Counted from the stretch's first letter, positions 43,464-51,978 are shown. The stretch is DNA of 64,000 bases from Bdellovibrio sp. qaytius (GCA_004011035.1 CP025734.1:1014001-1078000); one strand, 5' to 3'. Translations and numbers: made by a program. Notes: generated by a model not told the origin, from the sequence alone.

Positions 43464-45044
43464 TTAGTTTTTTCTAACGATGATGCCTTTGAGTAAATTA
43501 TCAAAGGCGTCTGGAAATTCAAAATCCAAATCTGGTGTCGGTAATTCTTGAAATTTAAACTGACCTTTTGGTAATGCCTTTTCAAATTGTTTTTGAATGT
43601 CATTCAAAGACCACTTCTCATAGTTACACGTAAATAAAATCAAGCCCTTACCATTTAAACAATCCCACATAAGCTTTGCTAGCTGCGGAAAGTCTTTATC
43701 AAGCTTCCAGGTTGTGGTTTTAGTGCGGCCGAATGACGGCGGGTCGCAGATAATTACATCCCATTTGCGTTTACGTTTGATTGAGCCTTCTAAAAATAGC
43801 AATGAATCTTGCGCGAAGAATTCATGTTTTTCAGGATCTAAATCATTTAATTTAAAGTTATCTTTCGACCAATCTAAGAATGTGCGGCTGGCATCAACAG
43901 TTGTGATTTGTTTCGCGCCCCCAACTCCGGCTGCTACTGAAAATAATGATGTGTATGAGAAAAGATTTAATACGTTTTTGCCTTTAGAGTTTTCTAAAAT
44001 AAGTTGGCGGTTATCACGCTGATCTAAAAATAATCCCGGTGAAAAACCTTGATCGCGGCGTAATTCGCAAATCAATGTGTGTTCTTTAGCTGTCCATTTT
44101 TCAGGGGCCGTTGAATAGTAAAGATCTTTTTGTTCTTTGCCGCCGACGCCAGTGCCACGATTGATCATATGACGAACCACATAGTCTAAATCATTTTTTT
44201 TACAGAAATCATTCAGCGTTGAAAGATCAAGATCATTTGGCGGATCTTTTTTATACCAGTAAACCCAAATGATTGAACCGTACAAATCAGCGCGAATTTC
44301 TTGTTCTTGATTAGAGCGATGATAAAGGCGGTAAGTTTGCTCTTTGTTTAAAGGCATCATTTCTTTAAGGTCAGCGTATTCACTTGTTACAAACTGACCC
44401 AATGTCTCAACTGGATTTTCAAAACAATAAGGTAGTGGTGCAGAAAACTTCTTAGCCTGACCACCGAATGAAAAACTAATTTCAGTCGCATGCAGCGCTA
44501 AACGCCCCCAGGCGCTTCCGCCATGTTCAGTGTCGCCTAATACTGGAATTCCGATTTTTTCTGCGTGTAAACGAATTTGGTGAGGCTTACCGGTGATCGG
44601 TTCAGCTTTCCATAAATAAACTGAATCAGAAATATTTTTTGTAAAAGTAAATTTAGTTTCAGAGTTATCTTCTTTGGTTGGAATATTAACGAATTTTTTC
44701 TCAACTTTATCGATATGCGATTTGACGGTGATCGAGTCATTCTGATTTTTTAAAGTTTGATCAGTCAGAAAATAGTAAGTCTTTTTAACTTCACGAGATT
44801 CAAACTGCGCGGCAAGCTCTGCAGCAGCTGCCTTGTTTTTGGCAAATACAATGAGGCCCGAAGTTTCCTTGTCAAGGCGGTGAACTACAAATAAATCTTG
44901 TTTAAGTTTGCTTGATAAAACTTCAACCAACCCCAATTGGTTCTCATTTACTTTGTGGGTGCGAAAGCCGCTTCGTTTGTTAAAAACGATGAAATCAGGC
45001 TCATCAATAAAACGAAGGTTGTAGGGGCTGCTAGACTGTTGCAT
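43464..45044 (-). CDS. RluA-type pseudouridine synthase fused to RlmI-like methyltransferase
   Basis: A 526-residue two-enzyme protein. Residues 1-215 are an RluA-family pseudouridine synthase: HRLDKETSGLIVFAK carries the catalytic Asp near residue 58, and GKPHQIRLHAEKIGIPVLGD follows. Residues about 235-526 are a class I SAM methyltransferase of the RlmI/RlmK type: SPGLFLDQRDNR, NLFSYTSLFSVAAG (SAM loop), and the CDPPSFGR motif near residue 435, with ILFTCNYEKWS. The PP in DPPS is typical of base-modifying enzymes acting on rRNA. No PUA domain is obvious. Two modifications in one polypeptide suggests nearby sites on one RNA, probably 23S rRNA (inference). Confidence 0.88.
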   Translation of the reverse strand: MQQSSSPYNLRFIDEPDFIVFNKRSGFRTHKVNENQLGLVEVLSSKLKQDLFVVHRLDKETSGLIVFAKNKAAAAELAAQFESREVKKTYYFLTDQTLKNQNDSITVKSHIDKVEKKFVNIPTKEDNSETKFTFTKNISDSVYLWKAEPITGKPHQIRLHAEKIGIPVLGDTEHGGSAWGRLALHATEISFSFGGQAKKFSAPLPYCFENPVETLGQFVTSEYADLKEMMPLNKEQTYRLYHRSNQEQEIRADLYGSIIWVYWYKKDPPNDLDLSTLNDFCKKNDLDYVVRHMINRGTGVGGKEQKDLYYSTAPEKWTAKEHTLICELRRDQGFSPGLFLDQRDNRQLILENSKGKNVLNLFSYTSLFSVAAGVGGAKQITTVDASRTFLDWSKDNFKLNDLDPEKHEFFAQDSLLFLEGSIKRKRKWDVIICDPPSFGRTKTTTWKLDKDFPQLAKLMWDCLNGKGLILFTCNYEKWSLNDIQKQFEKALPKGQFKFQELPTPDLDFEFPDAFDNLLKGIIVRKN

Positions 45045-45124
45045 AGAGTTACAAGGTAACTGTTTCCTTTATTTCGCGCAAGCAGGGATATATATTTGGC
45101 TCATCTCTAAAGGAGAATGAACAA

Positions 45125-45706
45125 ATGAAAAAGATCGTTTTATTAACTATGGCTTTATTTCTTACTGGTTGTGGTATTCAAAGTATTCCACAACAAAAAA
45201 ATGAAGTAGATGCTTCATTAGCTGAAATCACAAATCAATATAAACGCCGTGCGGATTTAATTCCAAACTTAGTGGGCGTTGTTAAAGGTTACGCCAGCCA
45301 TGAAAAAGACACTTTACAAGGTGTTGTTGAAGCGCGCGCTAAAGCCACTTCGGTAAATATTGATCCAAAAAACATGTCAGCTGAAAAGTTAGCTGAGTTT
45401 TCAAAAGCTCAAGGTCAATTATCACAAGCATTAGGTCGCTTAATGATGGTGACTGAAAATTACCCTAACTTAAAAGCCGATCAAAACTTTCGTGATTTAC
45501 AAGCGCAGTTAGAAGGTACTGAAAACCGTATCACTGTGGCTCGTAATCGTTATATCGAGCAAATCAAATCATTTAATAATTTAGTAGCTGTTCCGCCAAC
45601 GAACTTCACAAACATGCTTGTTTATCATTATGAAAAAATGCCTCAATGGGATGTTTCTGATGTTGAAAAAGCAGCTGTTGAAAAAGCTCCAGAAGTAAAA
45701 TTCTAA
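45125..45706 (+). CDS. lemA: LemA family lipoprotein
   Basis: A 193-residue helical protein of the LemA family. The signal ends in the lipobox LTGC (residues 13-16), so it is probably lipid-anchored rather than anchored by a membrane helix. The family core IPQQKNEVDASLAEI and NQYKRRADLIPNLVGVVKG, then the EARAKAT segment and TENRITVARNRYIE, is present. AAAGGAG is 8 bases before the ATG. It is followed after 5 bases by two TPM-domain genes, the usual partners of lemA in many bacteria. Molecular role unknown. Confidence 0.92.
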   Translation: MKKIVLLTMALFLTGCGIQSIPQQKNEVDASLAEITNQYKRRADLIPNLVGVVKGYASHEKDTLQGVVEARAKATSVNIDPKNMSAEKLAEFSKAQGQLSQALGRLMMVTENYPNLKADQNFRDLQAQLEGTENRITVARNRYIEQIKSFNNLVAVPPTNFTNMLVYHYEKMPQWDVSDVEKAAVEKAPEVKF

Positions 45707-45711
45707 ACTAG

Positions 45712-46509
45712 ATGATAAAGCGTAGCCTGTTCTTTATTTTAGGATTTCTTTGGCTGAGCGTAAGTTTAGCCTTTGAAGTTCCAACATTAACTGGCCCGGT
45801 CGTTGACCAGGCCGGCGTGTTATCACGTGATGAGTCTGCGCAAATTTCTGAGCGTTTGCGCGCTATTAACCAGCAAGGTGGCGCGCAAATTCAAGTTCTG
45901 ATCGTACCAAGTCTTCAGGGCGAAGCGATCGAACAAGCCACAATTCAAACTTTTGATAAATGGAAACTCGGCGGAGAAAAAAAAGATAACGGTGTTTTAT
46001 TTTTAGTGGCGATCAATGATCGTAAACTTCGCATCGAAGTCGGCCAAGGTTTAGAAGGCAATATTCCTGATATTATCGCTAAACGAATTATCAGCGAAAT
46101 CACGCGTCCGATTTTTAAATCACAAAATTATTTTGCCGGTATTTATTTAACGACAGAAGCGATCAACCAGGCCGCTTCAACTCCTGATAGTCAAATTTTT
46201 GATGTTTATAAATTTAAAGAACAAGTTTTAGCTAATCCGAATTTGTTAAATGAACGCGAACGCGATAATTTAGCCGATCGCCAAGAGCCCTCGGGTAAAG
46301 GCAAAAAAGTATCAAGTGCTTTTGTTTTTTTAATTTTAGGTGTTCTTTGGTTAATTATTTTTATCTTTAGCCCATCGACAGCTTTATGGATTCTGTTTTC
46401 GCTATTAAGTGGCGGTCGCGGTGGCGGCGGTGGACGAGGCGGCGGCGGAGGCGGTTGGTCTGGTGGTGGCGGAAGCTCATCAGGCGGCGGCGCATCGGGG
46501 GATTGGTAA
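45712..46509 (+). CDS. TPM-domain membrane protein with Gly-rich tail (YgcG-like)
   Basis: A 265-residue protein with a signal peptide (residues 1-21), a TPM domain (about 25-150) and one membrane helix (about 202-232). The TPM domain has LTGPVVDQAGVLS, DKWKLGGEKKDNGVLFLVAI and IEVGQGLEGNIPD. A tail of about 35 residues is almost only Gly, Ser and Arg, ending WSGGGGSSSGGGASGDW. That tail is typical of the lemA-linked TPM family. The fold faces the periplasm. It starts 5 bases after lemA and overlaps the next gene by 1 base. Function in envelope upkeep is suspected for the family but not defined. Confidence 0.9.
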   Translation: MIKRSLFFILGFLWLSVSLAFEVPTLTGPVVDQAGVLSRDESAQISERLRAINQQGGAQIQVLIVPSLQGEAIEQATIQTFDKWKLGGEKKDNGVLFLVAINDRKLRIEVGQGLEGNIPDIIAKRIISEITRPIFKSQNYFAGIYLTTEAINQAASTPDSQIFDVYKFKEQVLANPNLLNERERDNLADRQEPSGKGKKVSSAFVFLILGVLWLIIFIFSPSTALWILFSLLSGGRGGGGGRGGGGGGWSGGGGSSSGGGASGDW

Positions 46510-47159
46510 TGGCAAAAATTAATATCGATGCAGCAAAAATTGAAGCAGCTATTGCAGACTTTGAAAAAGCTGTGGATTTTGAATTAGTTCCTGTGATTGC
46601 CAGAAGCTCAACTCCGACCTTGCATGTTCCTTGGGTGATTAGTTCATTATTAATGATTTTCGTGTTCTTTGGTTTTGAAGCTTATTACTTATCACAGTGG
46701 CATGATTGGGAAGCCTCAACAATTATTCATGCGTTGGCGACACTATTTGCGATCACTTTAGCTATTGGCTTTACGTTAGGTCGTTTTAATGCTGTACGCA
46801 GAATGTTGACGCCGAATAAATATCGTCATCAGTTTGCACAGCTAGAGGCTGAACAAGTGTTTTTAAAAAAGCGCCTCTTTGATACGAAAGCGCATCAAGG
46901 ATTACTGTTATTTATTTCTTTAATGGAACAGCGAATTGTAGTTTTACCAGATATTCGCTCTAGTTTTAGCGGAGCGCAAAAGCTCAGTGAAGAAGTGCTT
47001 AAAATTTTACAAGCTGATTTCAAAGCCGGTAGCTATGAAAAAGGTCTTTTAGAAGCGATTGAACACTTGAAAAAGACCTTAGCTCCACAGTTTCCTAAAA
47101 AAGCTGATGCATCCCAAGAAAATCAACTTCCGAACAAGTTGATTTGGTGGGATGAATAG
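46509..47159 (+). CDS. Second TPM-domain membrane protein
   Basis: A protein of about 216 residues in the lemA-TPM cluster. An N-terminal part (MAKINIDAAKIEAAIADFEK) with a short TPM-like start (VDFELVPVIARSS) is followed by two membrane helices at about residues 46-66 and 79-100. A second TPM-like part includes FDTKAHQGLLLFISLMEQR and IVVLPD, then a helical C-terminus. This split arrangement matches the small TPM proteins found beside YgcG-like proteins. The start at 46509 overlaps the preceding stop (TAATG). A longer frame from 46386 is a shadow of the Gly-rich tail and was rejected. Confidence 0.85.
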   Translation: MAKINIDAAKIEAAIADFEKAVDFELVPVIARSSTPTLHVPWVISSLLMIFVFFGFEAYYLSQWHDWEASTIIHALATLFAITLAIGFTLGRFNAVRRMLTPNKYRHQFAQLEAEQVFLKKRLFDTKAHQGLLLFISLMEQRIVVLPDIRSSFSGAQKLSEEVLKILQADFKAGSYEKGLLEAIEHLKKTLAPQFPKKADASQENQLPNKLIWWDE

Positions 47160-47161
47160 AT

Positions 47162-47833
47162 TTATTTTTTTCGAACCATCATTAAGCCATCACCTACAGT
47201 TAGTAAACAGCTTGTAACGCGTGTGTCTTGGCTAATTTTTAAATTTAATTCACGAAGGGCTACCGTAGTTTCGTCTTGAATTGAATTGTCTGATACAGCA
47301 CCACTCCAAAGCATATTATCTAAAACGATAACTCCACCGGGGCGTAATAATTTTAAACAAGCTTCATAGTAGTGTTTGTAATTTAATTTATCGGCATCGA
47401 TAAAGGCGAAATCGAAAGTGCCAGCCTCTGAATTAAGTGATGCTAATGTCTCAAGAGCGGGCGCGATACGAAGATCGATTTTCTTTTCAACATTGGCCGC
47501 TTGCCAATATTTTTTACCCATATCAGTCCATTCAGTGCTGATATCGCAACAAATAACTTTGCCACCTTCAGGTAAGGCTTGAGCGATTTTTAAAGCTGTA
47601 TAGCCAGTGAAAGTACCAACTTCGATCGCCTTTTTAGTATTTAATGTCTGAGCCATAATATTTAAAAAGCTTCCAACGTCGCTGCTGCTGATCATTCCAC
47701 CTTGAGATAGGTGAGTTGTATCTTTACGTAGTTGAGCTTCGATATCGCTCTCGATCACGATTTTTTCTACTACATAACGAGCAACTTGTTCGTTTGTAAT
47801 TTTACTTTTAACTTTTAAGTCTGCCGTAGCCAT
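47162..47833 (-). CDS. O-methyltransferase (COMT-like)
   Basis: A class I SAM-dependent O-methyltransferase of about 223 residues, of the catechol/caffeoyl-CoA type. The SAM loop KKAIEVGTFTGYTAL is near residue 61. DISTEW, FAFIDADKLNYKHYYE (metal-binding Asp) near 139-154, VIVLDNMLWSG, and a conserved Asn-Met metal site follow in order. The start at 47833 has AAAGGAGT upstream; the longer frame adds 15 residues without support. It converges closely with the TPM gene. The natural substrate is unknown; small catechol-like molecules are typical. Confidence 0.9.
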   Translation of the reverse strand: MATADLKVKSKITNEQVARYVVEKIVIESDIEAQLRKDTTHLSQGGMISSSDVGSFLNIMAQTLNTKKAIEVGTFTGYTALKIAQALPEGGKVICCDISTEWTDMGKKYWQAANVEKKIDLRIAPALETLASLNSEAGTFDFAFIDADKLNYKHYYEACLKLLRPGGVIVLDNMLWSGAVSDNSIQDETTVALRELNLKISQDTRVTSCLLTVGDGLMMVRKK

Positions 47834-47884
47834 AAATGACTCCTTTTGACGCCATATTAATGTGTTATGTATCTGCATTACAAG

Positions 47885-47913
47885 TTGATTTGGTTTTAGC
47901 TATCATTTACGAT
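47885..47913 (+). promoter_or_regulatory. Candidate promoter of the tRNA-Arg gene
   Basis: TTGATT at 47885-47890, a 17-base spacer and TACGAT at 47908-47913. It lies 21 bases before the first base of the tRNA. Confidence 0.55.
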
Positions 47914-47934
47914 TTTCATGATAACGCACCCAAT

Positions 47935-48010
47935 GCAGTCGTAGTTCAATGGATAGAATTCCCGGCTTCGAACCGGTAGGTTGCAGGTTCGAGTCCTGCC
48001 GACTGCACCA
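47935..48010 (+). tRNA. tRNA-Arg (anticodon TCG)
   Basis: A full cloverleaf can be drawn. The 7-base acceptor stem GCAGTCG/CGACTGC, a D arm GTTC/GAAT, an anticodon loop CTTCGAA with anticodon TCG, and a T arm GCAGG/CCTGC with loop TTCGAGT are present. The discriminator is A, and a 3' CCA is encoded. The outermost pair of the anticodon stem is a C-T mismatch. A U34 would read CGN arginine codons. The gene stands alone. Confidence 0.95.
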
Positions 48011-48011
48011 C

Positions 48012-48509
48012 TTATTTCCCAATAAAAGTTTTTAAATGAATATTCTTCCAGGGGTCAGTGCTCTCAAGTTGACGGTCAACTTCTTGAACTTCGTATGGAA
48101 AAAGCCAGTTGTAAGTCACGCGATTGTAAGTGCCATCGACCGGTTGTTCGAAATTGGCGATCTCGCCTGAACCAGTCACAGTAACTCGCGTTGGAGCTTG
48201 ATAGCCATATTCAGTTTTTACTTCAGTATCTGATACGCGAGAAAATTTTCCACAAACAAGATCTACATAAATATAGCGATCATCTCTGGCCCAGAAGTTA
48301 TGTGCACACGAATAAGGTCTATTACTTTTTTTAGAATGATAGTCCTCGAAGTAGCGATTGATCTTTGCAGCCATAGTTTCATCTTCGTTGAAATTAAGGT
48401 CGCCGACGGCGTTTGCCGTCCAATTGCGAAAGATCTGATAACGAAGTAAGTAGGTCGCTCCAAATAAAATTAAAATTCCAACAAAAGCGGCTATGATTTG
48501 TTTTTTCAT
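48012..48509 (-). CDS. Membrane-anchored protein of unknown function
   Basis: A 165-residue protein with one N-terminal membrane helix (residues 6-24) and a mixed alpha/beta extracytoplasmic domain. It contains two Cys (SCAHNFWARDD and LVCGKF) that could form a disulfide, and many aromatic residues. No family recognised. Its stop lies next to the 3' end of the tRNA-Arg gene on the other strand. The minus-strand terminator at 48555-48589 lies upstream of its start and ends the glycosidase gene. Function unknown. Confidence 0.75.
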   Translation of the reverse strand: MKKQIIAAFVGILILFGATYLLRYQIFRNWTANAVGDLNFNEDETMAAKINRYFEDYHSKKSNRPYSCAHNFWARDDRYIYVDLVCGKFSRVSDTEVKTEYGYQAPTRVTVTGSGEIANFEQPVDGTYNRVTYNWLFPYEVQEVDRQLESTDPWKNIHLKTFIGK

Positions 48510-48554
48510 CTCTAAATTCTAGGTTCTTGATTTTAGAAATTCAATCTTAACAAA

Positions 48555-48589
48555 TAAAAAAACCCGCTGATCCCAATAAGATCAGCGGG
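48555..48589 (-). terminator. Intrinsic terminator of the glycosidase gene
   Basis: Perfect 10-base stem CCCGCTGATC/GATCAGCGGG with a 7-base loop, followed on the minus strand by a run of T. It lies about 35 bases after the stop of the secreted glycosidase. Confidence 0.88.
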
Positions 48590-48622
48590 CTCTAAGTAAT
48601 TTATCGAGTCGCCTGTCAGTAA

Positions 48623-50245
48623 TTACGGTTTATTCGCGTAATCTACTAATAGGTTGAAGTTTGGTTTTGGTTTGTTGATATCGTACAATAAACCAAAGTG
48701 ACCTTCGGTACCGCCAATATCTGTGTTATCAAAAAGTTCGTACATTGTAACTTCAGCGATCACATCAGAATAACTTGTTTTTAAGATATCAAAAATTTGC
48801 TTGATACTATCGTAACAGCCTTTGTCTCCGGCGAAACCACCTGTAGTGTTTCCGTCATAAATTTCGGCGCAGTTCACCTCATTATAATAAATTTTTGTAT
48901 TATACTTCACAGCAAAACCACGCAACTGGCTCAAGATTAAATCCATGAAATAACCTTTATCACCATAATGCGGATAGTAATGGAAACTGACGTGGTCAAA
49001 TAAGAAGCCCGAATTTCTGGCCATTTCTGTGAACCACATGGCTCCGGCTTTTTCTCCGGCACAAGTAGCTCCTGGTCCAGTGTAATCGGAATTACAACCC
49101 ATTATGTTGATCGTTGTTTCTAATTTTGCACCAAGCTCATCAGAGGCTTGCTTGATTCCTTTGTAAGTTGAAACCATGACATTGATACGATCTTGAGCTC
49201 CAGTACGAGTCTGATCTTGCTCGTTACCGATCTCCCAGATTTTAATATCGTTGGCGTAGCGTTTTGCAAATGTGTACGCCTGCGCTTGAGTTGTCGGATA
49301 GATCATCGGACGAAGTGTGATACCGTACTTTTTAGCAAGTGGTACCATGGTATCTAAGACCGCGAAGTTTGCAGCATTCACGTCGATACGATATTTTCTA
49401 ATATTTTTAGAATTCAAAAGACTAAATACTGCCTCAGTCTGAGATAGAGGATACGCGGTATAACCCGAGTGTCCGCCAACACCAAAAGACATGGCGCTCG
49501 AGCTCGGAGAGCTCGCTGGAGGCGTTACCACCACAGGAGGCGCAGATGCAACAACTGGCGGTGGAGTCACGACAACGGGGCCGGTGCTTTTTGTGATGCT
49601 CACTGTTTTAGACTTAGCATTTGCCGTGGCATTTTGTTGAACCAACACGGTGATGGCTCCATCTTTGAGTGCCGAGATATCGATATTCACAGAGAAGCCC
49701 CAAGGTTGGCACTGAGTCCATACTGGAATCGTCGCAGCACCTGCAGAGTCAGAAGCGTTGATCATTAAAATATCTCCGGCCACACAAGAGCCATTGACCT
49801 CAAAAACTAAGTTAGCTTTATCTTTCACCACGCCCGCGGCTGGAATGCCGATCTCAATAGACGATGGCGCTACGACCACCGGAGGAGGCTGAGCCACCAC
49901 TGCGGTGCTTTTACTAATACTAATAGATGCAGACTGTGGGCGAGCCACACCGTCTTGAAGTGCCGTCACCTTAATAGCACCATCTTTCAATGCACTGATA
50001 TTCAGGGGCACCGAAAAGCCCCAAGACTGACACTTAGTCCAAGACAATGCCGTGGACTTGCCTGCCGAATCTACGGCACCAATTTTAAGGATCTGACCAG
50101 CTACACAAGAACCGTTGACCTCAAAAGCCAAGTGATCTTTATCTTTCACCTCGTTCGCGGCCGGTGTGCCGATAACTATTTTAGCATTCGCTACAATTGT
50201 CATCGCTGTGATAGCGGCAAAAACCGCACAATTAAGTATTTTCAT
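48623..50245 (-). CDS. Secreted glycosidase-like protein with two Ig-like repeats
   Basis: A 540-residue exported protein. A signal peptide (1-21) is followed by two similar Ig-like modules of about 95 residues (about 23-112 and 127-220). Each contains EVNGSCVAG, a CQ.WGFSV motif and ISALKDGAI. A Pro/Val/Ser linker (about 220-250) follows. The C-terminal domain looks like a clan GH-A glycoside hydrolase barrel: KKYGITLRPMIYP, IWEIGNEQD (likely acid/base Glu near residue 345), VSFHYYPHYGDKG, and YYNEVNCAE (possible nucleophile Glu). The substrate cannot be read from sequence. The repeats may bind a wall or polysaccharide. A terminator follows. Confidence 0.82.
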   Translation of the reverse strand: MKILNCAVFAAITAMTIVANAKIVIGTPAANEVKDKDHLAFEVNGSCVAGQILKIGAVDSAGKSTALSWTKCQSWGFSVPLNISALKDGAIKVTALQDGVARPQSASISISKSTAVVAQPPPVVVAPSSIEIGIPAAGVVKDKANLVFEVNGSCVAGDILMINASDSAGAATIPVWTQCQPWGFSVNIDISALKDGAITVLVQQNATANAKSKTVSITKSTGPVVVTPPPVVASAPPVVVTPPASSPSSSAMSFGVGGHSGYTAYPLSQTEAVFSLLNSKNIRKYRIDVNAANFAVLDTMVPLAKKYGITLRPMIYPTTQAQAYTFAKRYANDIKIWEIGNEQDQTRTGAQDRINVMVSTYKGIKQASDELGAKLETTINIMGCNSDYTGPGATCAGEKAGAMWFTEMARNSGFLFDHVSFHYYPHYGDKGYFMDLILSQLRGFAVKYNTKIYYNEVNCAEIYDGNTTGGFAGDKGCYDSIKQIFDILKTSYSDVIAEVTMYELFDNTDIGGTEGHFGLLYDINKPKPNFNLLVDYANKP

Positions 50246-50432
50246 TATTCACGTCCCCCCAAATAATTACGAATATCTATTATTGCGGGGGGTATAAAAA
50301 AACCATAGCAATTAATTCGTATTAATTCATCTTGAGTCACACAATTACGATCCTGTGGAATCTTGACGAATTCTTAATAGTTACAGTCAGCTTTATGTAT
50401 ACAAGTTCGACGATTTTTTCGAAATTGCTCAG

Positions 50433-50984
50433 CTAAAAAATAATACAAGCTAAGCCAAAACCAATAAATAAAATGCTGGCCACGCGGTGAACCCACTTCA
50501 TTGGAATGCGATTAGTAAACCATTTACCAAAAATAACTGCAGGCACATTGGCTAACATCATTCCTAATGTAGAACCAACAGTAACAGCCACAACTGAATT
50601 ATATTTTGCTCCAAGAGCCACAGTAGCTAATTGGGTTTTATCGCCCATTTCTGCAATAAAGAACGCAATCAGCGTCGTCAAAAAAGCGCCATAACGATCG
50701 TTGGTGTTAAGACCTTCATCTTTATCTGGAATCAACATCCATAAACCAAAACCGATAAATGTAGCGGCTAAAATCCAGCGTAAAATATCTTGCGAAATGT
50801 ATGGTGTAATGAATGATCCGGCATAACTGGCTAGCGCGTGATTAAGTAAAGTCGCAATAAAAATTCCCCCAATAATAGGAACTGGTTTTTTATAACGAGC
50901 TGCTAAAACTAAAGCTAACAGCTGGGTTTTGTCGCCCATTTCGCTGATGAAAACTAAAACTGTTGAATTGAATATTGCTTCCAT
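50433..50984 (-). CDS. GDT1/UPF0016 family manganese exporter
   Basis: A 183-residue inner-membrane protein with six predicted helices in two related halves. Each half carries the family motif E-x-G-D-K-T: ISEMGDKTQLLAL near residue 14 and IAEMGDKTQLATV near 110. The family exports Mn2+ (and Ca2+) in other organisms. The gene is preceded by a yybP-ykoY riboswitch, so it is expected to rise when cytosolic Mn2+ is high. A hairpin overlaps the ribosome site GTGAGG ahead of the ATG. Confidence 0.93.
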   Translation of the reverse strand: MEAIFNSTVLVFISEMGDKTQLLALVLAARYKKPVPIIGGIFIATLLNHALASYAGSFITPYISQDILRWILAATFIGFGLWMLIPDKDEGLNTNDRYGAFLTTLIAFFIAEMGDKTQLATVALGAKYNSVVAVTVGSTLGMMLANVPAVIFGKWFTNRIPMKWVHRVASILFIGFGLACIIF

Positions 50985-50989
50985 AAAAC

Positions 50990-51009
50990 CTCACAAATTT
51001 TGCCGTGAG
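50990..51009 (-). promoter_or_regulatory. Hairpin overlapping the exporter ribosome site
   Basis: On the minus strand CTCAC at 51009-51005 can pair with GTGAG at 50994-50990, which is most of the Shine-Dalgarno GTGAGG of the Mn exporter. This hairpin could hide the ribosome site until the riboswitch is bound to Mn2+. Confidence 0.5.
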
Positions 51010-51070
51010 ATCAAAGCCTTTAAAGAAGTTAAAGACATAAGACGACACAGGCATTGTTAAATACCAATGT

Positions 51071-51188
51071 CAGTCTCGTCAAAAAAGTTTCTATTTCTAG
51101 ATGGAACTTCTCAAGTGTGCCGGGGGTTATTCCCAGTATGTCGACACAGCTCTTGTTTTTAAAAAAACAAGCGACTACTCCCTAACTG
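51071..51188 (-). promoter_or_regulatory. yybP-ykoY manganese riboswitch
   Basis: On the minus strand, the class signature is clear. P1 is CAGTT/GACTG. AGGGAGTAG is at the 5' side, GTCGACATAC follows, and CCCGGCAC with ACTTGA comes in the middle. A hairpin (AAGTTCC.../AGAAACTT) follows, and GACGAGACTG closes the 3' side. These match the conserved loops of the Mn2+-sensing riboswitch as I recall them. It sits directly upstream of a GDT1-type Mn exporter, a common partner. About 60 bases separate it from the ribosome site. Confidence 0.9.
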
Positions 51189-51261
51189 TTTTTAAGTTAA
51201 GGCACATTTAACAAAAACGCAAGATTTTAGCTGTAATGCTTATTTTTGTTTAAACTGCACC

Positions 51262-51291
51262 TTGTAGGTTCGCTTTAAATTATTCTAGAAT
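51262..51291 (+). promoter_or_regulatory. Candidate leaderless promoter of azlC
   Basis: TTGTAG at 51262-51267, an 18-base spacer and TAGAAT at 51286-51291. The azlC ATG follows after 6 bases, and no Shine-Dalgarno is present, so the message should begin at or next to its start codon. Confidence 0.6.
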
Positions 51292-51297
51292 TACTAG

Positions 51298-51978
51298 ATG
51301 AGTCCGTATCGCCGTGGTTTTAAAAGTATGCTTCCGATTGCTCCTGGAATTATTCCATTTGGCGCAGTTATGGGTACCGTCAGTGCTGATGCGCATTTAA
51401 GTTTTTTTCAAACTGTTTCAATGAATTTAATAGTTTTTGCAGGAGCCGCACAACTAGCGGCTGTTGATTTGATGAACCATCAAGCCGCTGTTCTTGTTGT
51501 TGTGGCTACGGGTTTAATCATTAACTTACGTTTTTTACTTTATAGCGCTGCACTTTCTCCTATTGTGCAGAATGAAAGTTTTTTTAAAAAATTCATCAGC
51601 GCGTTTTGTGTGACTGATCAAAGTTATGCAGTGATGACGGCTGAACAAGATAAATTTAAAACTAACCATGAAGCTGTGCAGTTTTATTTAGGATCATGCC
51701 TTTGTATGATGATTGTCTGGCAGTCATCAGTCGTTGCAGGCTATATTTTCGGAAACTTCGCACCGAAATCGTTGTCACTTGATTATGCGATCCCGTTAAG
51801 TTTTGTCGCTCTGTTGATTCCGACCTTAAAAAATTCTAAATATGTGATGGTGGCTTTATTTTCTGCGGTGGTTTCGTTATTACTTTATAAATTGCCATTT
51901 AAAACCGGATTAATTGCAACTGCGATTCTTGGAATTTGTTTTGCTATATTTCTCACTCGTAAAAAGGCGGCCAAATGA
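51298..51978 (+). CDS. azlC: AzlC-type branched-chain amino-acid exporter, large subunit
   Basis: A 226-residue inner-membrane protein with the AzlC family layout. It starts MSPYRRGFKSMLPIAPGIIPFGAVMG and continues with FAGAAQLAAVDLM and NLRFLLYSAALSP, with about seven membrane helices. AzlC works with the small AzlD protein to export branched-chain amino acids or related compounds. The last bases overlap azlD (ATGA at 51975). It diverges from the manganese riboswitch region, with no shared reading frame. Its own promoter appears to give a leaderless message. Confidence 0.92.
   Translation: MSPYRRGFKSMLPIAPGIIPFGAVMGTVSADAHLSFFQTVSMNLIVFAGAAQLAAVDLMNHQAAVLVVVATGLIINLRFLLYSAALSPIVQNESFFKKFISAFCVTDQSYAVMTAEQDKFKTNHEAVQFYLGSCLCMMIVWQSSVVAGYIFGNFAPKSLSLDYAIPLSFVALLIPTLKNSKYVMVALFSAVVSLLLYKLPFKTGLIATAILGICFAIFLTRKKAAK

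Noticed and set aside
46386-46508. Earlier start of the second TPM protein
   Set aside because: The extra part is an Arg/Trp-rich shadow of the Gly-rich tail of the preceding gene; the ATG at 46509 fits TAATG coupling.
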